A DNA stretch of 22,244 nt from an uncultured Sphingobacteriales bacterium (GCA_946479435.1 CAMLFX010000049.1:1-22244), one strand, 5' to 3'. Numbered from the stretch's first letter, positions 1 through 8,553 are shown. Made by a program: numbers and translations. The notes: generated by a model from the sequence alone, not told the origin.

Positions 1-170
1 AAAAAACTTGCCAAAAGTTAAAAAAATGACGTTAGTTTAACAAATTACACAATTTAAGCGGTTAAAAATCAGTTGGGTTCTAATTATTATACATTAAACA
101 ACTTTTACAGTTGCACCCTTTCTTTAATGCATTAGCAAATATTTATATTTTACTAGCCATATAACCCATG

Positions 171-178
171 TACCTTTG
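171..178 (+). promoter_or_regulatory. Bacteroidota-type -7 promoter element of gpmI
   Basis: TACCTTTG is an exact match to the Bacteroidota primary sigma factor -7 consensus TAnnTTTG. Only five bases separate it from the gpmI ATG, so the transcript would start at or next to the start codon and be essentially leaderless. I find no TTG at the usual -33 spacing, so the promoter is supported by one half-site only. Confidence 0.55.
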
Positions 179-183
179 CATCC

Positions 184-1710
184 ATGTCGAAAAAAGCAAT
201 GCTCATCATTATGGATGGCTGGGGGCACGGGCACATTAAAAGCGCTGATGCTATTGCTAATGCCAGAACTCCATTTGTACATTCATTATATAGCACCTAT
301 CCTAATACAGAATTAGTGACTTGTGGCGAAGCCGTTGGATTACCCGATGGCCAAATGGGAAATTCAGAAGTTGGACACCTAAACCTGGGTGCTGGCCGTA
401 TAGTTTACCAGGAACTACAACATATTAATGTGGCAATAAGAGATGGGGAATTAGCGAATAACCCCGTTTTAATAGCCGCATTCAACCAGGCAAAAGCTTC
501 AGGTAAAAAACTACATCTTATTGGTTTGGTTAGCGATGGCGGTGTACACTCTCACATCAATCATCTGAAAGCTATCTGCGACCTGGCAAAAACAAATGAG
601 GTACCTGACGTAGCAATACATGCTTTTACCGATGGCAGAGATACAGATCCTAAAAGCGGATATGGATATATAAAAGACCTGCAGGAACATCTTGCCCATA
701 GCAGGGGGTATATAGCCAGTATTTGTGGACGCTATTATGCTATGGATAGGGATAAAAGATGGGAAAGAGTAAAACTGGCATACGATGCACTAACTCAAGG
801 CATTGGCACCAAAGCTACCGATCCGTTAGCAGCCATTCAACAATCTTACCAGGAGCATGTAACAGACGAGTTTATAAAACCTGTAATAATCTGCGATGTA
901 ACGGGCAAGCCGAAAGCTATTATACAAGATGGCGACATAGTTATTGCATTCAACTTCCGTACAGACAGGTGCCGTGAAATAACTATTGCGCTTACACAGC
1001 AGGCTTTCCCGGAACAGAACATGCATCCGCTGAATCTTCACTATATAACCATGACTGAATATGATAAAACATATAAGAATGTTGGTGTCATCTTTCACAA
1101 CGATAACCTGAATAATACCATTGGTGAGGTCTTGGCAGCAAATGGTAAAACCCAGATACGTATTGCTGAAACTGAAAAATACCCGCACGTAACTTTCTTT
1201 TTCTCGGGCGGGCGCGAACAACCTTTTGAAGGTGAGAAAAGAATCATGATCCCATCGCCTAAAACTGTTGCCACGTACGACCAGAAACCTGAAATGAGCG
1301 CTGTTGAATTAACCGATGCTATTTTACCAGAAATAGAACAACAGTCTGCCGATTTTATTTGCCTGAACTTCGCCAATGCCGATATGGTAGGGCATACCGG
1401 CGTTTGGGAAGCAGCTATAAAAGCTGTTGAAACTGTTGATACCTGCGTATCTCGTATAGTACCTCTTGCGTTAGCAAAAGGTTATGCTGTATTCCTCACT
1501 GCCGATCATGGCAATTCCGATTATCTAATAAATGAAGATGGCACGCCCAACACTGCACACACCCTCAACCCTGTGCCGTTATTCCTTATCTCTAACGATT
1601 ATAAAGGCAATTTAAAGCACGGGAAATTAGCAGATATTGCACCAACCATACTTGCCTATATGGGCATAAAAATCCCTACAGAAATGACAGGAGAAATACT
1701 CATCAATTAA
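184..1710 (+). CDS. gpmI: 2,3-bisphosphoglycerate-independent phosphoglycerate mutase
   Basis: This cytoplasmic glycolytic/gluconeogenic enzyme interconverts 3- and 2-phosphoglycerate through a phosphoserine intermediate and needs manganese (family knowledge). At 508 residues it has the usual GpmI length. The hallmarks are visible: MDGWG at the N-terminus with metal ligand D11, the catalytic serine S61 in GNSEVGH, DGRDTDP at about 150-156, D400 and H404 in NADMVGH, and ADHGN at 440-444. The ATG at 184 lies just after a TAnnTTTG box and gives an N-terminus that starts directly with the family core. It is monocistronic: the next gene (envC) converges on it, and a strong shared hairpin terminator follows. 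Nothing is missing or unusual in the protein itself, and the identification is secure. Confidence 0.97.
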   Translation: MSKKAMLIIMDGWGHGHIKSADAIANARTPFVHSLYSTYPNTELVTCGEAVGLPDGQMGNSEVGHLNLGAGRIVYQELQHINVAIRDGELANNPVLIAAFNQAKASGKKLHLIGLVSDGGVHSHINHLKAICDLAKTNEVPDVAIHAFTDGRDTDPKSGYGYIKDLQEHLAHSRGYIASICGRYYAMDRDKRWERVKLAYDALTQGIGTKATDPLAAIQQSYQEHVTDEFIKPVIICDVTGKPKAIIQDGDIVIAFNFRTDRCREITIALTQQAFPEQNMHPLNLHYITMTEYDKTYKNVGVIFHNDNLNNTIGEVLAANGKTQIRIAETEKYPHVTFFFSGGREQPFEGEKRIMIPSPKTVATYDQKPEMSAVELTDAILPEIEQQSADFICLNFANADMVGHTGVWEAAIKAVETVDTCVSRIVPLALAKGYAVFLTADHGNSDYLINEDGTPNTAHTLNPVPLFLISNDYKGNLKHGKLADIAPTILAYMGIKIPTEMTGEILIN

Positions 1711-1725
1711 ACTCTCATTAATAGT

Positions 1726-1765
1726 TTAAAAGAAAGGGGAAGCAATCGCTTCCCCTTTCTTTTAA
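1726..1765. terminator. Bidirectional hairpin terminator between gpmI and envC
   Basis: A perfect 18-bp stem (1726-1743 with 1748-1765) closes a four-base loop. The stem is GC-rich near the loop (GGGGAAGC/GCTTCCCC) and A/T-rich at its base, so it reads as an intrinsic terminator on both strands. It starts 15 bases after the gpmI stop, and its right arm contains the envC stop codon (complement of 1762-1764), so the end of the envC reading frame is part of the terminator stem. Confidence 0.85.
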
Positions 1766-3177
1766 CGGGCTATCCATCCCGCAGGGTCCATTTTATTACT
1801 ATCCTTCCATATCTGGAAGTTGAGCACAGCGCCACCGTCATCATCAGCGCTCACCGTGCCAATAGTTTGTTTAGTTTTCACTTGCTGATCTTTCTTTACC
1901 GATACCGAAGCCAGGCCCGAATATACCGTGAAATATCGCCCATGGTTAATGATCACATTCCATGTAGAACCATCAATTGAAAAAACTTTAGATATAGTAC
2001 CATCGAAAATGCTACGTACACCAGCACCTACATTCGTACGTATATCAATACCATTATTTTCTACCATAACCTTCTCAGCTACCGGGTGCGGGTGACGGCC
2101 AAAACTTTCCGATATAAAACCTTTTTCTACCGGCCATGGTAAGCGCCCCCTGTTGTTTTCAAGATTGCTTGAAAGTGCTTCAGCTTCGGGTGTTAGCGAT
2201 AAATTGTAGCTAGGCCTCGGCTTTGGTTTTACATACACATTGCTGGCTACCGGTTCGTTGGTATTAGCAGCTACAGGTTTGCTGCTACCCGCAGGCGATG
2301 GCGTACCTGATGGTATTGGCTTATTACCATTGTTTGTAGTGACTGATATACCGCTTCCTTTATTGGCATTATTAGCGGCGGCTGCCGCTGCCGCCTTTTT
2401 ACGTTCTTCTTCCTGGCGCCTGCGTTCTTCCTCTTCAGCTTTTTTCCGCGCTATCTCTATTTCCCGTCGTATTATTTCACCTACGGCCCTGTCCAGTTGC
2501 TTTGCAGCTTTCTTATCCTTTGCAATATTAGCCAGTAGTTGTTTCTCTTTACCTTTCAGGTCTTTAACTACACGGTTCGTTTCGTCCGATTCTTTTTGCA
2601 GTTCGGTACGTTGTTGCATCTCAGCAGTCAGCAATACGTCCTTTTGCGATTTCGCAGAATTTAATACATCCAGTTTCTTCACTATCTCCCCTTGGGTCAC
2701 CCTTATTTTATCAGCCTGGTCTTTGCGATAGTCGCGGTATTTCTTTAAATACTTTATTCTTCTTAGTGCTTCATTAAAATCGTTGGAAGAGAACAGGAAG
2801 GCCAGCATATCGTAAGAACTTCTGGTTTTGTACGCATAGCGTACCGATTGCGCATAGCCTGCCTTTAGTTGTTCAAGGTTCTGCTTAAGTGTTGTTACTT
2901 CATTAGCCGATGTACGGATATTATTGTTGATCTGTTCTATCTCTGCATTAATATTCCCAATCAGCTTTTGGCGCTCATTCAGTTTGTTTTGCAAAGCGCG
3001 CAATTGGCCCATGGTAGCGCTTTTATCTTTTTTTGTTGCTTCAAGTTGCTCTTGGGTTTCTTTGATCGACTCCAATATTCCCTGTCGTCTTTTTTCCAAT
3101 TCAGCCCGTGTTGGTTGCTGTGCATATACAACAGAGGCTACCAGTAAAACAAATATAAAGGATGCAATTATGCGCAT
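1762..3177 (-). CDS. envC: EnvC-type murein hydrolase activator (coiled coil plus degenerate LytM/M23 domain)
   Basis: This is probably a periplasmic activator of cell-wall amidases during daughter-cell separation. The chosen ATG at 3177 gives 471 residues with a clean signal peptide (MRIIASFIFVLLVASVVYAQ); a TTG eight codons upstream is in frame but less likely. Residues about 22-250 form a long charged coiled coil, followed by an Ala run and a Pro/Ser/Asn-rich linker, then a LytM/peptidase M23 domain at about 350-471. The catalytic positions are degenerate: the usual HxGxD reads NNGID (N374, D378 kept), the Y-x-H-L segment reads YSGL, and the C-terminal HxH position reads LNF (N453). Loss of zinc ligands fits the EnvC activator class rather than an active endopeptidase. 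It is divergent from yicC and has its own TAnnTTTG box. The family is clear; the assignment to EnvC rather than another M23 subgroup is inference. Confidence 0.88.
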   Translation of the reverse strand: MRIIASFIFVLLVASVVYAQQPTRAELEKRRQGILESIKETQEQLEATKKDKSATMGQLRALQNKLNERQKLIGNINAEIEQINNNIRTSANEVTTLKQNLEQLKAGYAQSVRYAYKTRSSYDMLAFLFSSNDFNEALRRIKYLKKYRDYRKDQADKIRVTQGEIVKKLDVLNSAKSQKDVLLTAEMQQRTELQKESDETNRVVKDLKGKEKQLLANIAKDKKAAKQLDRAVGEIIRREIEIARKKAEEEERRRQEEERKKAAAAAAANNANKGSGISVTTNNGNKPIPSGTPSPAGSSKPVAANTNEPVASNVYVKPKPRPSYNLSLTPEAEALSSNLENNRGRLPWPVEKGFISESFGRHPHPVAEKVMVENNGIDIRTNVGAGVRSIFDGTISKVFSIDGSTWNVIINHGRYFTVYSGLASVSVKKDQQVKTKQTIGTVSADDDGGAVLNFQIWKDSNKMDPAGWIAR

Positions 3178-3198
3178 TGATATACTAACGTTAAGCAA

Positions 3199-3206
3199 CA
3201 AAAATA
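3199..3206 (-). promoter_or_regulatory. -7 promoter element of envC
   Basis: On the minus strand this reads TATTTTTG, an exact TAnnTTTG match, 21 bases before the envC ATG. It overlaps the alternative in-frame TTG at 3199-3201, which supports the downstream ATG as the true start. No convincing -33 TTG is seen. Confidence 0.45.
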
Positions 3207-3257
3207 ACCATTTATCGCCCTTAAGCTATACTCTTACTTGTATTTAAGATGATTTTA

Positions 3258-3273
3258 TGACCTTTTTTGGTCA
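3258..3273. promoter_or_regulatory. Dyad TGACC-N6-GGTCA in the envC/yicC divergent region
   Basis: A perfect 5-bp inverted repeat is separated by six T residues and followed by A6. It lies 63 bases upstream of the yicC ATG and 81 bases upstream of the envC ATG. It could be an operator or a small hairpin; no binding protein can be named from the sequence. Confidence 0.3.
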
Positions 3274-3336
3274 AAAAAGATGTTTCGTTTTTTAATGCAG
3301 ATTGATTGTTCTTTCTTTGTTTACAAAGATATTTTC

Positions 3337-4212
3337 ATGCTTTATTCAATGACGGGGTTTGGCCGCGCAGAGGCCGTGGTGAATAAGCGCCAGGTGGTTG
3401 TAGAGATAAAATCGCTAAATGGTAAACAGTTCGATATAATCACGAAATTACCGCCAATTTTGCGCTCTTATGAATTAGATATCCGCAGCCTGCTAAATGC
3501 CGTACTAATGCGCGGCACTATCGACTTGACTGTAATGATAAAACAGGAAGGCGCATCAAAACCCATGACAGTAAATACAGGGCTTGCTGTTTTTTATTAC
3601 CAAAGCATGCAGCAGATAGCTAAACAGCTGGGGTTACCCGAAGAAAACATGTTGCCAACTATTATGCGTATGCCCGAAGTTGTTGCTCCCGAGCAAGACG
3701 TATTGCCCGAAGCGGAGTGGATGGAAGTAAAAAAAGTCATTGAGGAAGCGGCAAGTCATCTTATGGAACATCGTAAGCATGAAGGTGATGCTTTGCATAA
3801 AGACTTGCATAACCGTATACAGAGCATAGAAAATCTGTTGGAGAAAATATTGCCGTTGGAGCCATTACGTACCGAAAAAATACGCAGCCGCATCAGCCAA
3901 TCGCTGAACGAAATGGTAGGTAAAGATAGCGTAGATGGCAACCGGTTTGAACAAGAACTTATCTATTATTTAGAACGCATAGATTTTACTGAAGAAAAAA
4001 CCAGGCTGAAACAACACTGCCAGTATTTTCATACTACTGTTGAAAAAACAGGCATATCGAAAGGTAAAGTGCTGGGATTCATAATGCAGGAAATTGGCCG
4101 GGAGATAAACACACTTGGTTCTAAAGCTAACGATGCTGCAATACAGCAAATCGTTATAAACATGAAAGACGAACTTGAAAAAGCAAAAGAACAGATATTA
4201 AATATTTTGTAG
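3337..4212 (+). CDS. yicC: YicC/YloC family endoribonuclease
   Basis: This belongs to the YicC/YloC family, members of which have been described as endoribonucleases affecting RNA turnover and stress survival (family knowledge). The product is 291 residues, the usual family length, starting at MLYSMTGFGRAE, the strongly conserved family N-terminus. An upstream in-frame ATG at 3280 would add 19 residues (MFRFLMQIDCSFF...) with no counterpart in the family, so it is rejected as the start. The C-terminal DUF1732 signature is present (QEIGREINTLGSKAND, then a K/E-rich helix). It is the first gene of a tight operon; the gldH ATG follows its stop after five bases. The identification is secure, but the role in this organism is not known. 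Confidence 0.93.
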   Translation: MLYSMTGFGRAEAVVNKRQVVVEIKSLNGKQFDIITKLPPILRSYELDIRSLLNAVLMRGTIDLTVMIKQEGASKPMTVNTGLAVFYYQSMQQIAKQLGLPEENMLPTIMRMPEVVAPEQDVLPEAEWMEVKKVIEEAASHLMEHRKHEGDALHKDLHNRIQSIENLLEKILPLEPLRTEKIRSRISQSLNEMVGKDSVDGNRFEQELIYYLERIDFTEEKTRLKQHCQYFHTTVEKTGISKGKVLGFIMQEIGREINTLGSKANDAAIQQIVINMKDELEKAKEQILNIL

Positions 4213-4217
4213 TAAAA

Positions 4218-4712
4218 ATGAAAACAGGAAAACAATATATAGGCTTATTTGTTTTTATTTTATTGACTTGCTTTACAAGTTGTATCAAGTCGCCATACTA
4301 TCAAAAGGACTACGCTATTCCTCAAAATGCCTGGCGATACCAATTCAAACCATCTTTTAAATTCGAAATAACCGATACTACTTCTTCTTACGATCTTTTC
4401 TTCAATATAAGACATACTGAAGCATACCCTTTTTCAAACATTTGGGTTTTGATATATACTAAACAGCCCGGCGATAGCACTTTCCAAAAATCAAGAATAG
4501 AAATTCCGTTGGCGGAACCATCAGGCAAATGGATGGGCCGCGGAGCCGGTGAAATTTGGGAACAACACATGCCACTTACCGCTGGCGATAAGGCAATGAT
4601 ATTTAAAAAAACCGGCACGTACGAAATACGTATGGAACAAAATATGCGTGTTAACCCTTTGCCTGAAGTATTACAAATAGGTTTGCGTGTTGAAAAACAA
4701 AGTAAAAAATAA
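4218..4712 (+). CDS. gldH: Gliding motility lipoprotein GldH family
   Basis: This is a predicted envelope lipoprotein of the GldH family. GldH is required for gliding in Flavobacterium johnsoniae, but homologues occur widely in non-gliding Bacteroidota. The 164-residue product has a lipoprotein signal with lipobox ending at C22 (FTSC). Family-like features of the mature part are the YxxDYxIPxxxW-like start after the lipidated Cys, the beta-rich FNIRHTEAYPFSNIW segment, and the C-terminal GTYEIRMEQNMR and LPEVLQIGLRVE. It sits between yicC (5-base gap) and a histidine kinase gene (15-base gap), so it is almost certainly cotranscribed with both. No other gld gene is in the window. The family call is strong; a role in gliding here is inferred. 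Confidence 0.9.
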   Translation: MKTGKQYIGLFVFILLTCFTSCIKSPYYQKDYAIPQNAWRYQFKPSFKFEITDTTSSYDLFFNIRHTEAYPFSNIWVLIYTKQPGDSTFQKSRIEIPLAEPSGKWMGRGAGEIWEQHMPLTAGDKAMIFKKTGTYEIRMEQNMRVNPLPEVLQIGLRVEKQSKK

Positions 4713-4727
4713 TAGTGTCTCTTAAGC

Positions 4728-5693
4728 ATGAAATTGTTTAACACTGTTTATATACTATTGCTCTGCTATATTATTGCAGCGCTTGTATTCTGGGGCTTTA
4801 GTCTCCAAAAGCAGAGTCATATAATTTTTCAGCACGAACGTGCACTACTGGGCACTGTAGCCGATAGCGCTACACAACCGCTTTGGTTCGCATCTCATAT
4901 GCAGGAGCTTGAGGACAAACGCGAACGGCGCACCAAGCAGTATATTGGCGAAGGCTCTACATTTTTGCTTATCATATTTATTGGCGCCGCAGTAGTATAT
5001 TCTTCTTTCAGGCGTAGTATCCGGCTATCGCGCCAGCAAAATAATTTTATGCTATCGGTAACACATGAGCTGAAATCTCCTATAGCAGCTATGAAACTAA
5101 ACCTTCAAACTTTAGAAAGGCACACCTTAGACGCTGATAAAAGAGAGCAATTACTTACCAGGTGTATAAAAGAATCAGATAGGCTAAACGATCTGTGTAA
5201 TAATATATTACTTGCTTCTCAAATAGAAGGCAGGCAATATGTGGCAGCCCGTGAGCGGCTGGATTTTGCCGATATGATTGAAGATACTGTACGCACTTAT
5301 AATATCCGTTACCCTGACAGATTGCTGGCCGATATACAACCTGCTGAAATAATAGGCGATAACCTACTGATACAAATGGCAGTAAATAACCTGCTGGAGA
5401 ACGCCATTAAGTACACCCCCGCTAACAAGATCATTAAAGTTCGCTTGCATCAGGAACAGAAAAATGTTTGCCTTGAAATAATTGATGAAGGCACAGGTAT
5501 ACCTGATAATGAAAAACGTAAGATCTTCAATAAATTTTACCGCATAGGCAATGAAGAAACACGTAAAAGTAAGGGTACCGGTTTAGGGCTATACCTCACT
5601 TCCAAGATCATGCAGCAGCACTATGGTAAAATCTCCGTAAGAGATAATACACCTACAGGCTCAATTTTTGAGCTACAACTTCCTGCTGTGTGA
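4728..5693 (+). CDS. Sensor histidine kinase (HisKA/HATPase), orphan
   Basis: This is an inner-membrane two-component sensor kinase of 321 residues. It has a transmembrane helix at about 5-24, a short periplasmic segment of roughly 50 residues, a second helix at about 78-92, and then directly a HisKA dimerisation domain with phospho-acceptor H113 in SVTHELKSP. There is no obvious HAMP or PAS domain. The ATPase domain has an N-box ([13 protein letters not shown]225), a G1 box (DEGTGIP, 253-259), an F-box (FNKFYRIG) and a G2 box (KGTGLGL, 282-288), so it should be catalytically competent. It follows gldH by 15 bases, which suggests a signal related to the envelope or the GldH pathway. No response regulator gene is adjacent; an OmpR-type regulator lies 9 kb downstream (14804) and is a possible partner. 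The last 41 bases overlap the 3' end of rnhB on the opposite strand. Confidence 0.94.
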   Translation: MKLFNTVYILLLCYIIAALVFWGFSLQKQSHIIFQHERALLGTVADSATQPLWFASHMQELEDKRERRTKQYIGEGSTFLLIIFIGAAVVYSSFRRSIRLSRQQNNFMLSVTHELKSPIAAMKLNLQTLERHTLDADKREQLLTRCIKESDRLNDLCNNILLASQIEGRQYVAARERLDFADMIEDTVRTYNIRYPDRLLADIQPAEIIGDNLLIQMAVNNLLENAIKYTPANKIIKVRLHQEQKNVCLEIIDEGTGIPDNEKRKIFNKFYRIGNEETRKSKGTGLGLYLTSKIMQQHYGKISVRDNTPTGSIFELQLPAV

Positions 5694-6300
5694 ATTCTGC
5701 CGCTTCCATCTCTTCTTCCGCTTTATTCCACCTAAAAGTCTTACGGTGGTATGGCGACAAGCCATATTCCTTTATTTGTTGGCGGTGATAAGATGTACCA
5801 TAACCTTTGTTTTGTTCCCAGCCATAATGCGGGTGTAGCAAATGCAGCGATTGCATGTATTCATCGCGGTGAGTTTTAGCTAATATACTGGCTGCAGCAA
5901 TCGATGCATATTTACCATCTCCCTGAATAATACACTGGTGCAGCACACCAAAATAGGGCGTAAATCGGTTGCCGTCAATCAGTAACAATCCTGGCCTTGT
6001 TTGCAACTGGTCCACAGCCAGGTGCATAGCTTTAAAAGATGCTTTTAGGATATTTATCTGGTCTATCTCTTCATGATCTACCATCGCTACGGCCCATGCC
6101 ACAGCTTTTTTCTCTATTATAGGTCTTAATTCGTCCCGTTCAGCTTCAGTAAGCTGTTTGCTATCGTTCAGTAACGGGTGTGAAAATCGCTTAGGCAATA
6201 TTACAGCTGCTGCAAATACAGGCCCGGCAAGGCAGCCCCTGCCCGCTTCATCGCACCCTGCTTCAGTCAATTCTTTTTGAAAAAAAAGTTTCAGCTTCAT
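5653..6300 (-). CDS. rnhB: Ribonuclease HII
   Basis: This enzyme cleaves the RNA strand of RNA/DNA hybrids and initiates removal of single ribonucleotides from DNA. From the ATG at 6300 the product is 215 residues, normal for RnhB. The four catalytic carboxylates are recognisable: D17 and E18 in CDEAGRG, D109 in LLIDGN, and D146 in THRDEYM. The track-style extension to a GTG at 6309 adds only three residues, and the bases just before the ATG (GTGGGAAG) look like a ribosome-binding site, so the ATG is preferred. The gene converges on the histidine kinase gene, and the two reading frames overlap by 41 bases. It is divergent from the AI-2E family gene. Confidence 0.96.
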   Translation of the reverse strand: MKLKLFFQKELTEAGCDEAGRGCLAGPVFAAAVILPKRFSHPLLNDSKQLTEAERDELRPIIEKKAVAWAVAMVDHEEIDQINILKASFKAMHLAVDQLQTRPGLLLIDGNRFTPYFGVLHQCIIQGDGKYASIAAASILAKTHRDEYMQSLHLLHPHYGWEQNKGYGTSYHRQQIKEYGLSPYHRKTFRWNKAEEEMEAAEFTQQEVVAQKLSL

Positions 6301-6421
6301 ACTTCCCACGCTGCAAATAATGAAAATCTTGCCCGTTCAGCAAATTATTTAATCCACACATATTGTATTGGCCGATATATTGGCATAGTTATATTAATAA
6401 CTTGCAAACACACAAACACCT

Positions 6422-7504
6422 ATGGAAGTAAAGTTTCCTTTTTATGCGCGCCTGGCTTTAGTATTACTTTCCCTGGTGCTCATTATATTTCTTATGTATG
6501 TAGCACAGAGTGTATTGATACCTCTGTTTTTTGCCATACAGGTTTCTTTATTGCTTTACCCGCTTGCCCGCCGCCTGGAGCAAAAATTTCATTTTAGCCG
6601 CAGTGCCGCATCATTCATCAGTGTATTGTTATTCGTTATATTGTTGGCAATATTTCTATATGTACTTACTTATCAAATATTATTATTCTCGCAAGATATA
6701 CCTGCTATACAGACTGCGATGAATAAAACACTTGCCGACCTGCAACTCTGGCTTACAGCTAAGTACCATGTTGATAGTGCAGTGCAAATGAGCTACATGA
6801 ACCAGGCAGTTAACAACATTGTTTCAGGGGCTGCAGCTTACCTGGGCGATCTGTTTTTACAGGTAAGCGAAATAATATTTTGGGTTGTTATCATCTTTAT
6901 ATTTAGTTATTTCATTTTGCACCATCGTCGTTTGCTGGTAAATTTTGTTGTAGGTATCTTCCCTGAAGAGAGTAGCGAAAAGGTAAAAAACGTTGTAGCA
7001 GAAACCAGGGGTGTTGCTAATAATTATATTATAGGCTTGTTGATAGAATTTGTAGTAGTAGCAATTGCATATTGCATTACATTTATACTACTCGGCATCC
7101 AATACGCTGTTCTGCTAGGTTTGGTTTGTGCCGCGCTCAATTTTATCCCTTACCTGGGTTTTATTGTTTCCTGTGCACTTGTTATGTTAGTTACACTAAT
7201 ACATGGCAGCCTGGCACTCGCCTTGCAGGCCACGGGATTAATTTTCATTATTCATATTTTAGACGCTAATATTTTATTACCACGTGTTGTAGGCAACAAA
7301 GTGAAGATGAACGCTTTGATAACTATTATTGCTGTACTTATGGGTGGGGTGCTCTGGGGTATTGCCGGTATGTTTTTGTCTATACCTATCAGTGCAATGA
7401 TCAAAATAATCTTTGAAAATGTTGACACATTAAAACCCTGGGCCTTGTTAATGGGTGTTGAAGATCAAAAAGCCGTTCGTAAAGACGATAATATCACAAA
7501 CTAG
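6422..7504 (+). CDS. AI-2E family transporter (multi-pass membrane protein)
   Basis: This is an inner-membrane protein of the AI-2E/PerM-like family. Family members include the proposed AI-2 exporter TqsA and sodium/proton antiporters, so the substrate cannot be predicted. The 360-residue product has hydrophobic helices near residues 8-50, 60-85, 145-170, and several in the C-terminal half (about 195-330), with the usual polar segment between the second pair. The conserved C-terminal signature is present: HILDANILLPRVVGNKVKMN followed by GGVLWGIAGMFLSIP. The start at 6422 is the first ATG and gives a typical N-terminus. It appears monocistronic, divergent from rnhB, and is followed by a hairpin terminator. 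There is no nearby quorum-sensing gene to support an autoinducer role. Confidence 0.9.
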   Translation: MEVKFPFYARLALVLLSLVLIIFLMYVAQSVLIPLFFAIQVSLLLYPLARRLEQKFHFSRSAASFISVLLFVILLAIFLYVLTYQILLFSQDIPAIQTAMNKTLADLQLWLTAKYHVDSAVQMSYMNQAVNNIVSGAAAYLGDLFLQVSEIIFWVVIIFIFSYFILHHRRLLVNFVVGIFPEESSEKVKNVVAETRGVANNYIIGLLIEFVVVAIAYCITFILLGIQYAVLLGLVCAALNFIPYLGFIVSCALVMLVTLIHGSLALALQATGLIFIIHILDANILLPRVVGNKVKMNALITIIAVLMGGVLWGIAGMFLSIPISAMIKIIFENVDTLKPWALLMGVEDQKAVRKDDNITN

Positions 7505-7512
7505 TATAAAAG

Positions 7513-7538
7513 AAAAAAGGCCCTTGAAAGGGCCCTTC
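7513..7538. terminator. Terminator hairpin between the convergent AI-2E and flavin reductase genes
   Basis: A stem GGCCCT (7519-7524) pairs with AGGGCC (7529-7534) around a TGAA loop. Read on the minus strand it is followed by a long T-rich run (TTTTTTCTTTT), and on the plus strand by a weaker CTTCTC. It therefore probably ends both convergent transcripts, better on the minus strand, although it lies about 135 bases beyond the flavin reductase stop codon. Confidence 0.6.
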
Positions 7539-7669
7539 TCACATATAAGGGATAAGAGAGAGCGTTGTTGTTATATTGTTGTAAAGATTAAATTCTTAAT
7601 GTCCTTCGCAAAATATAAACCACCAATTAACTATTCATTTGCAATTGATTAACCAGTCATTAACCAATA

Positions 7670-8548
7670 TTATTCAGCTAATAGAACTTGCCAAGCCTTA
7701 TCTATTTCGTTGATATCCAATAGCTTTTGAGCATAGGCCTGTAAAGCGTCCTGTCTTTGTTCCGTATCCGCTTCAAAATCGCGCAATATTTGCTGTAGTC
7801 TGTCATCATATAACAGCTTTGACACTACAGGTATTGATGAGCTATTGCCCAAAATTCCCAGATTATTGCCGGTCAGTATCTTACTGTTGCGTATATGTTC
7901 AGGTAACGAATCAATGCCGATTCCCAATTGCTGATTGGGCTTAGCTACTTCAAATACAGCACTACCCGAGGCCCTGCAATAGTAATCACCGCCCATACGT
8001 GCCACAAGGTCTATCTTATGAGGATCTATTTTACCCTGCTCATTCAATATGTTATCATCTACGTGCATACATACCATTTCGCATATTACCAGGTTGCCGG
8101 CACCACCTTCATGCCCTGTTTCTATTACTTGCAACACCTTACACTCAAGCTGTACCGGCGATTCTTTTACACGAAAGGGTTTCACCATATCCGATGCTAT
8201 AGCAGTAAAGCCAGCTTTCTCAAATTCATTTACTCCCTGCGGATACTCACAGCTTGCCAGGTTGGTCTGCTGCACTATAGCGTAGTTAACTATGTTTATT
8301 ACTACTTCTTTATTAAGCTGTACATTTTGCAGGGTATGCTTTGTAGTATTATCGCGCACCCTTCTTGCAGGTGAAAAAATAAGTATGGGTGGCTTACTGC
8401 CAAAAACATTGAAAAAGCTAAAGGGGGATAAATTCGGGGTGCCATCTTCATCTATCGTGCTGGCAAAACATATAGGCCTGGGCGCTACAGAACCTAATAA
8501 ATATCCATGTAAGTCTGCTGTTTTTATTTCTCCGGGAACTATTCTCAT
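7670..8548 (-). CDS. Flavin reductase domain protein (FMN-binding split barrel)
   Basis: This is a predicted cytoplasmic flavoprotein of the flavin reductase-like/split-barrel family; it may supply reduced flavin or act on an unknown substrate. The ATG at 8548 gives 292 residues. The frame stays open upstream to 8650, but that extension is Cys-rich, has no resemblance to the family, and would include a TAnnTTTG promoter box. The N-terminal half shows the family signature GSVAPRPICFAST, then NLSPFSFFNVF, where FMN phosphate is normally held, and KEVVINIV further on. The C-terminal ~80 residues are helical and typical of the longer Bacteroidota members. It shares its strand with the DUF2911 gene, but a candidate terminator and its own promoter lie between them. 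The family is clear; the substrate is unknown. Confidence 0.88.
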   Translation of the reverse strand: MRIVPGEIKTADLHGYLLGSVAPRPICFASTIDEDGTPNLSPFSFFNVFGSKPPILIFSPARRVRDNTTKHTLQNVQLNKEVVINIVNYAIVQQTNLASCEYPQGVNEFEKAGFTAIASDMVKPFRVKESPVQLECKVLQVIETGHEGGAGNLVICEMVCMHVDDNILNEQGKIDPHKIDLVARMGGDYYCRASGSAVFEVAKPNQQLGIGIDSLPEHIRNSKILTGNNLGILGNSSSIPVVSKLLYDDRLQQILRDFEADTEQRQDALQAYAQKLLDINEIDKAWQVLLAE

Positions 8549-8553
8549 ACCCA

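Noticed and set aside
1..183. RNA gene or riboswitch in the left-hand non-coding stretch
   Set aside because: It is AT-rich with no stable stem or tRNA-like arrangement; only the -7 element is supportable.
826..1376. Overlapping minus-strand open frames inside gpmI
   Set aside because: They lie wholly inside a complete, well-conserved gene and show no recognisable domain or start signal.
2240..2731. Open frame of 163 codons on the plus strand inside envC
   Set aside because: It is antisense to the coiled coil and Ala run of envC; its Ala/Leu/Ser low complexity follows from codons on the other strand.
7928..8374. Plus-strand frame of 148 codons opposite the flavin reductase gene
   Set aside because: It is antisense to a clear family member, Cys/Tyr-rich and without a known domain.
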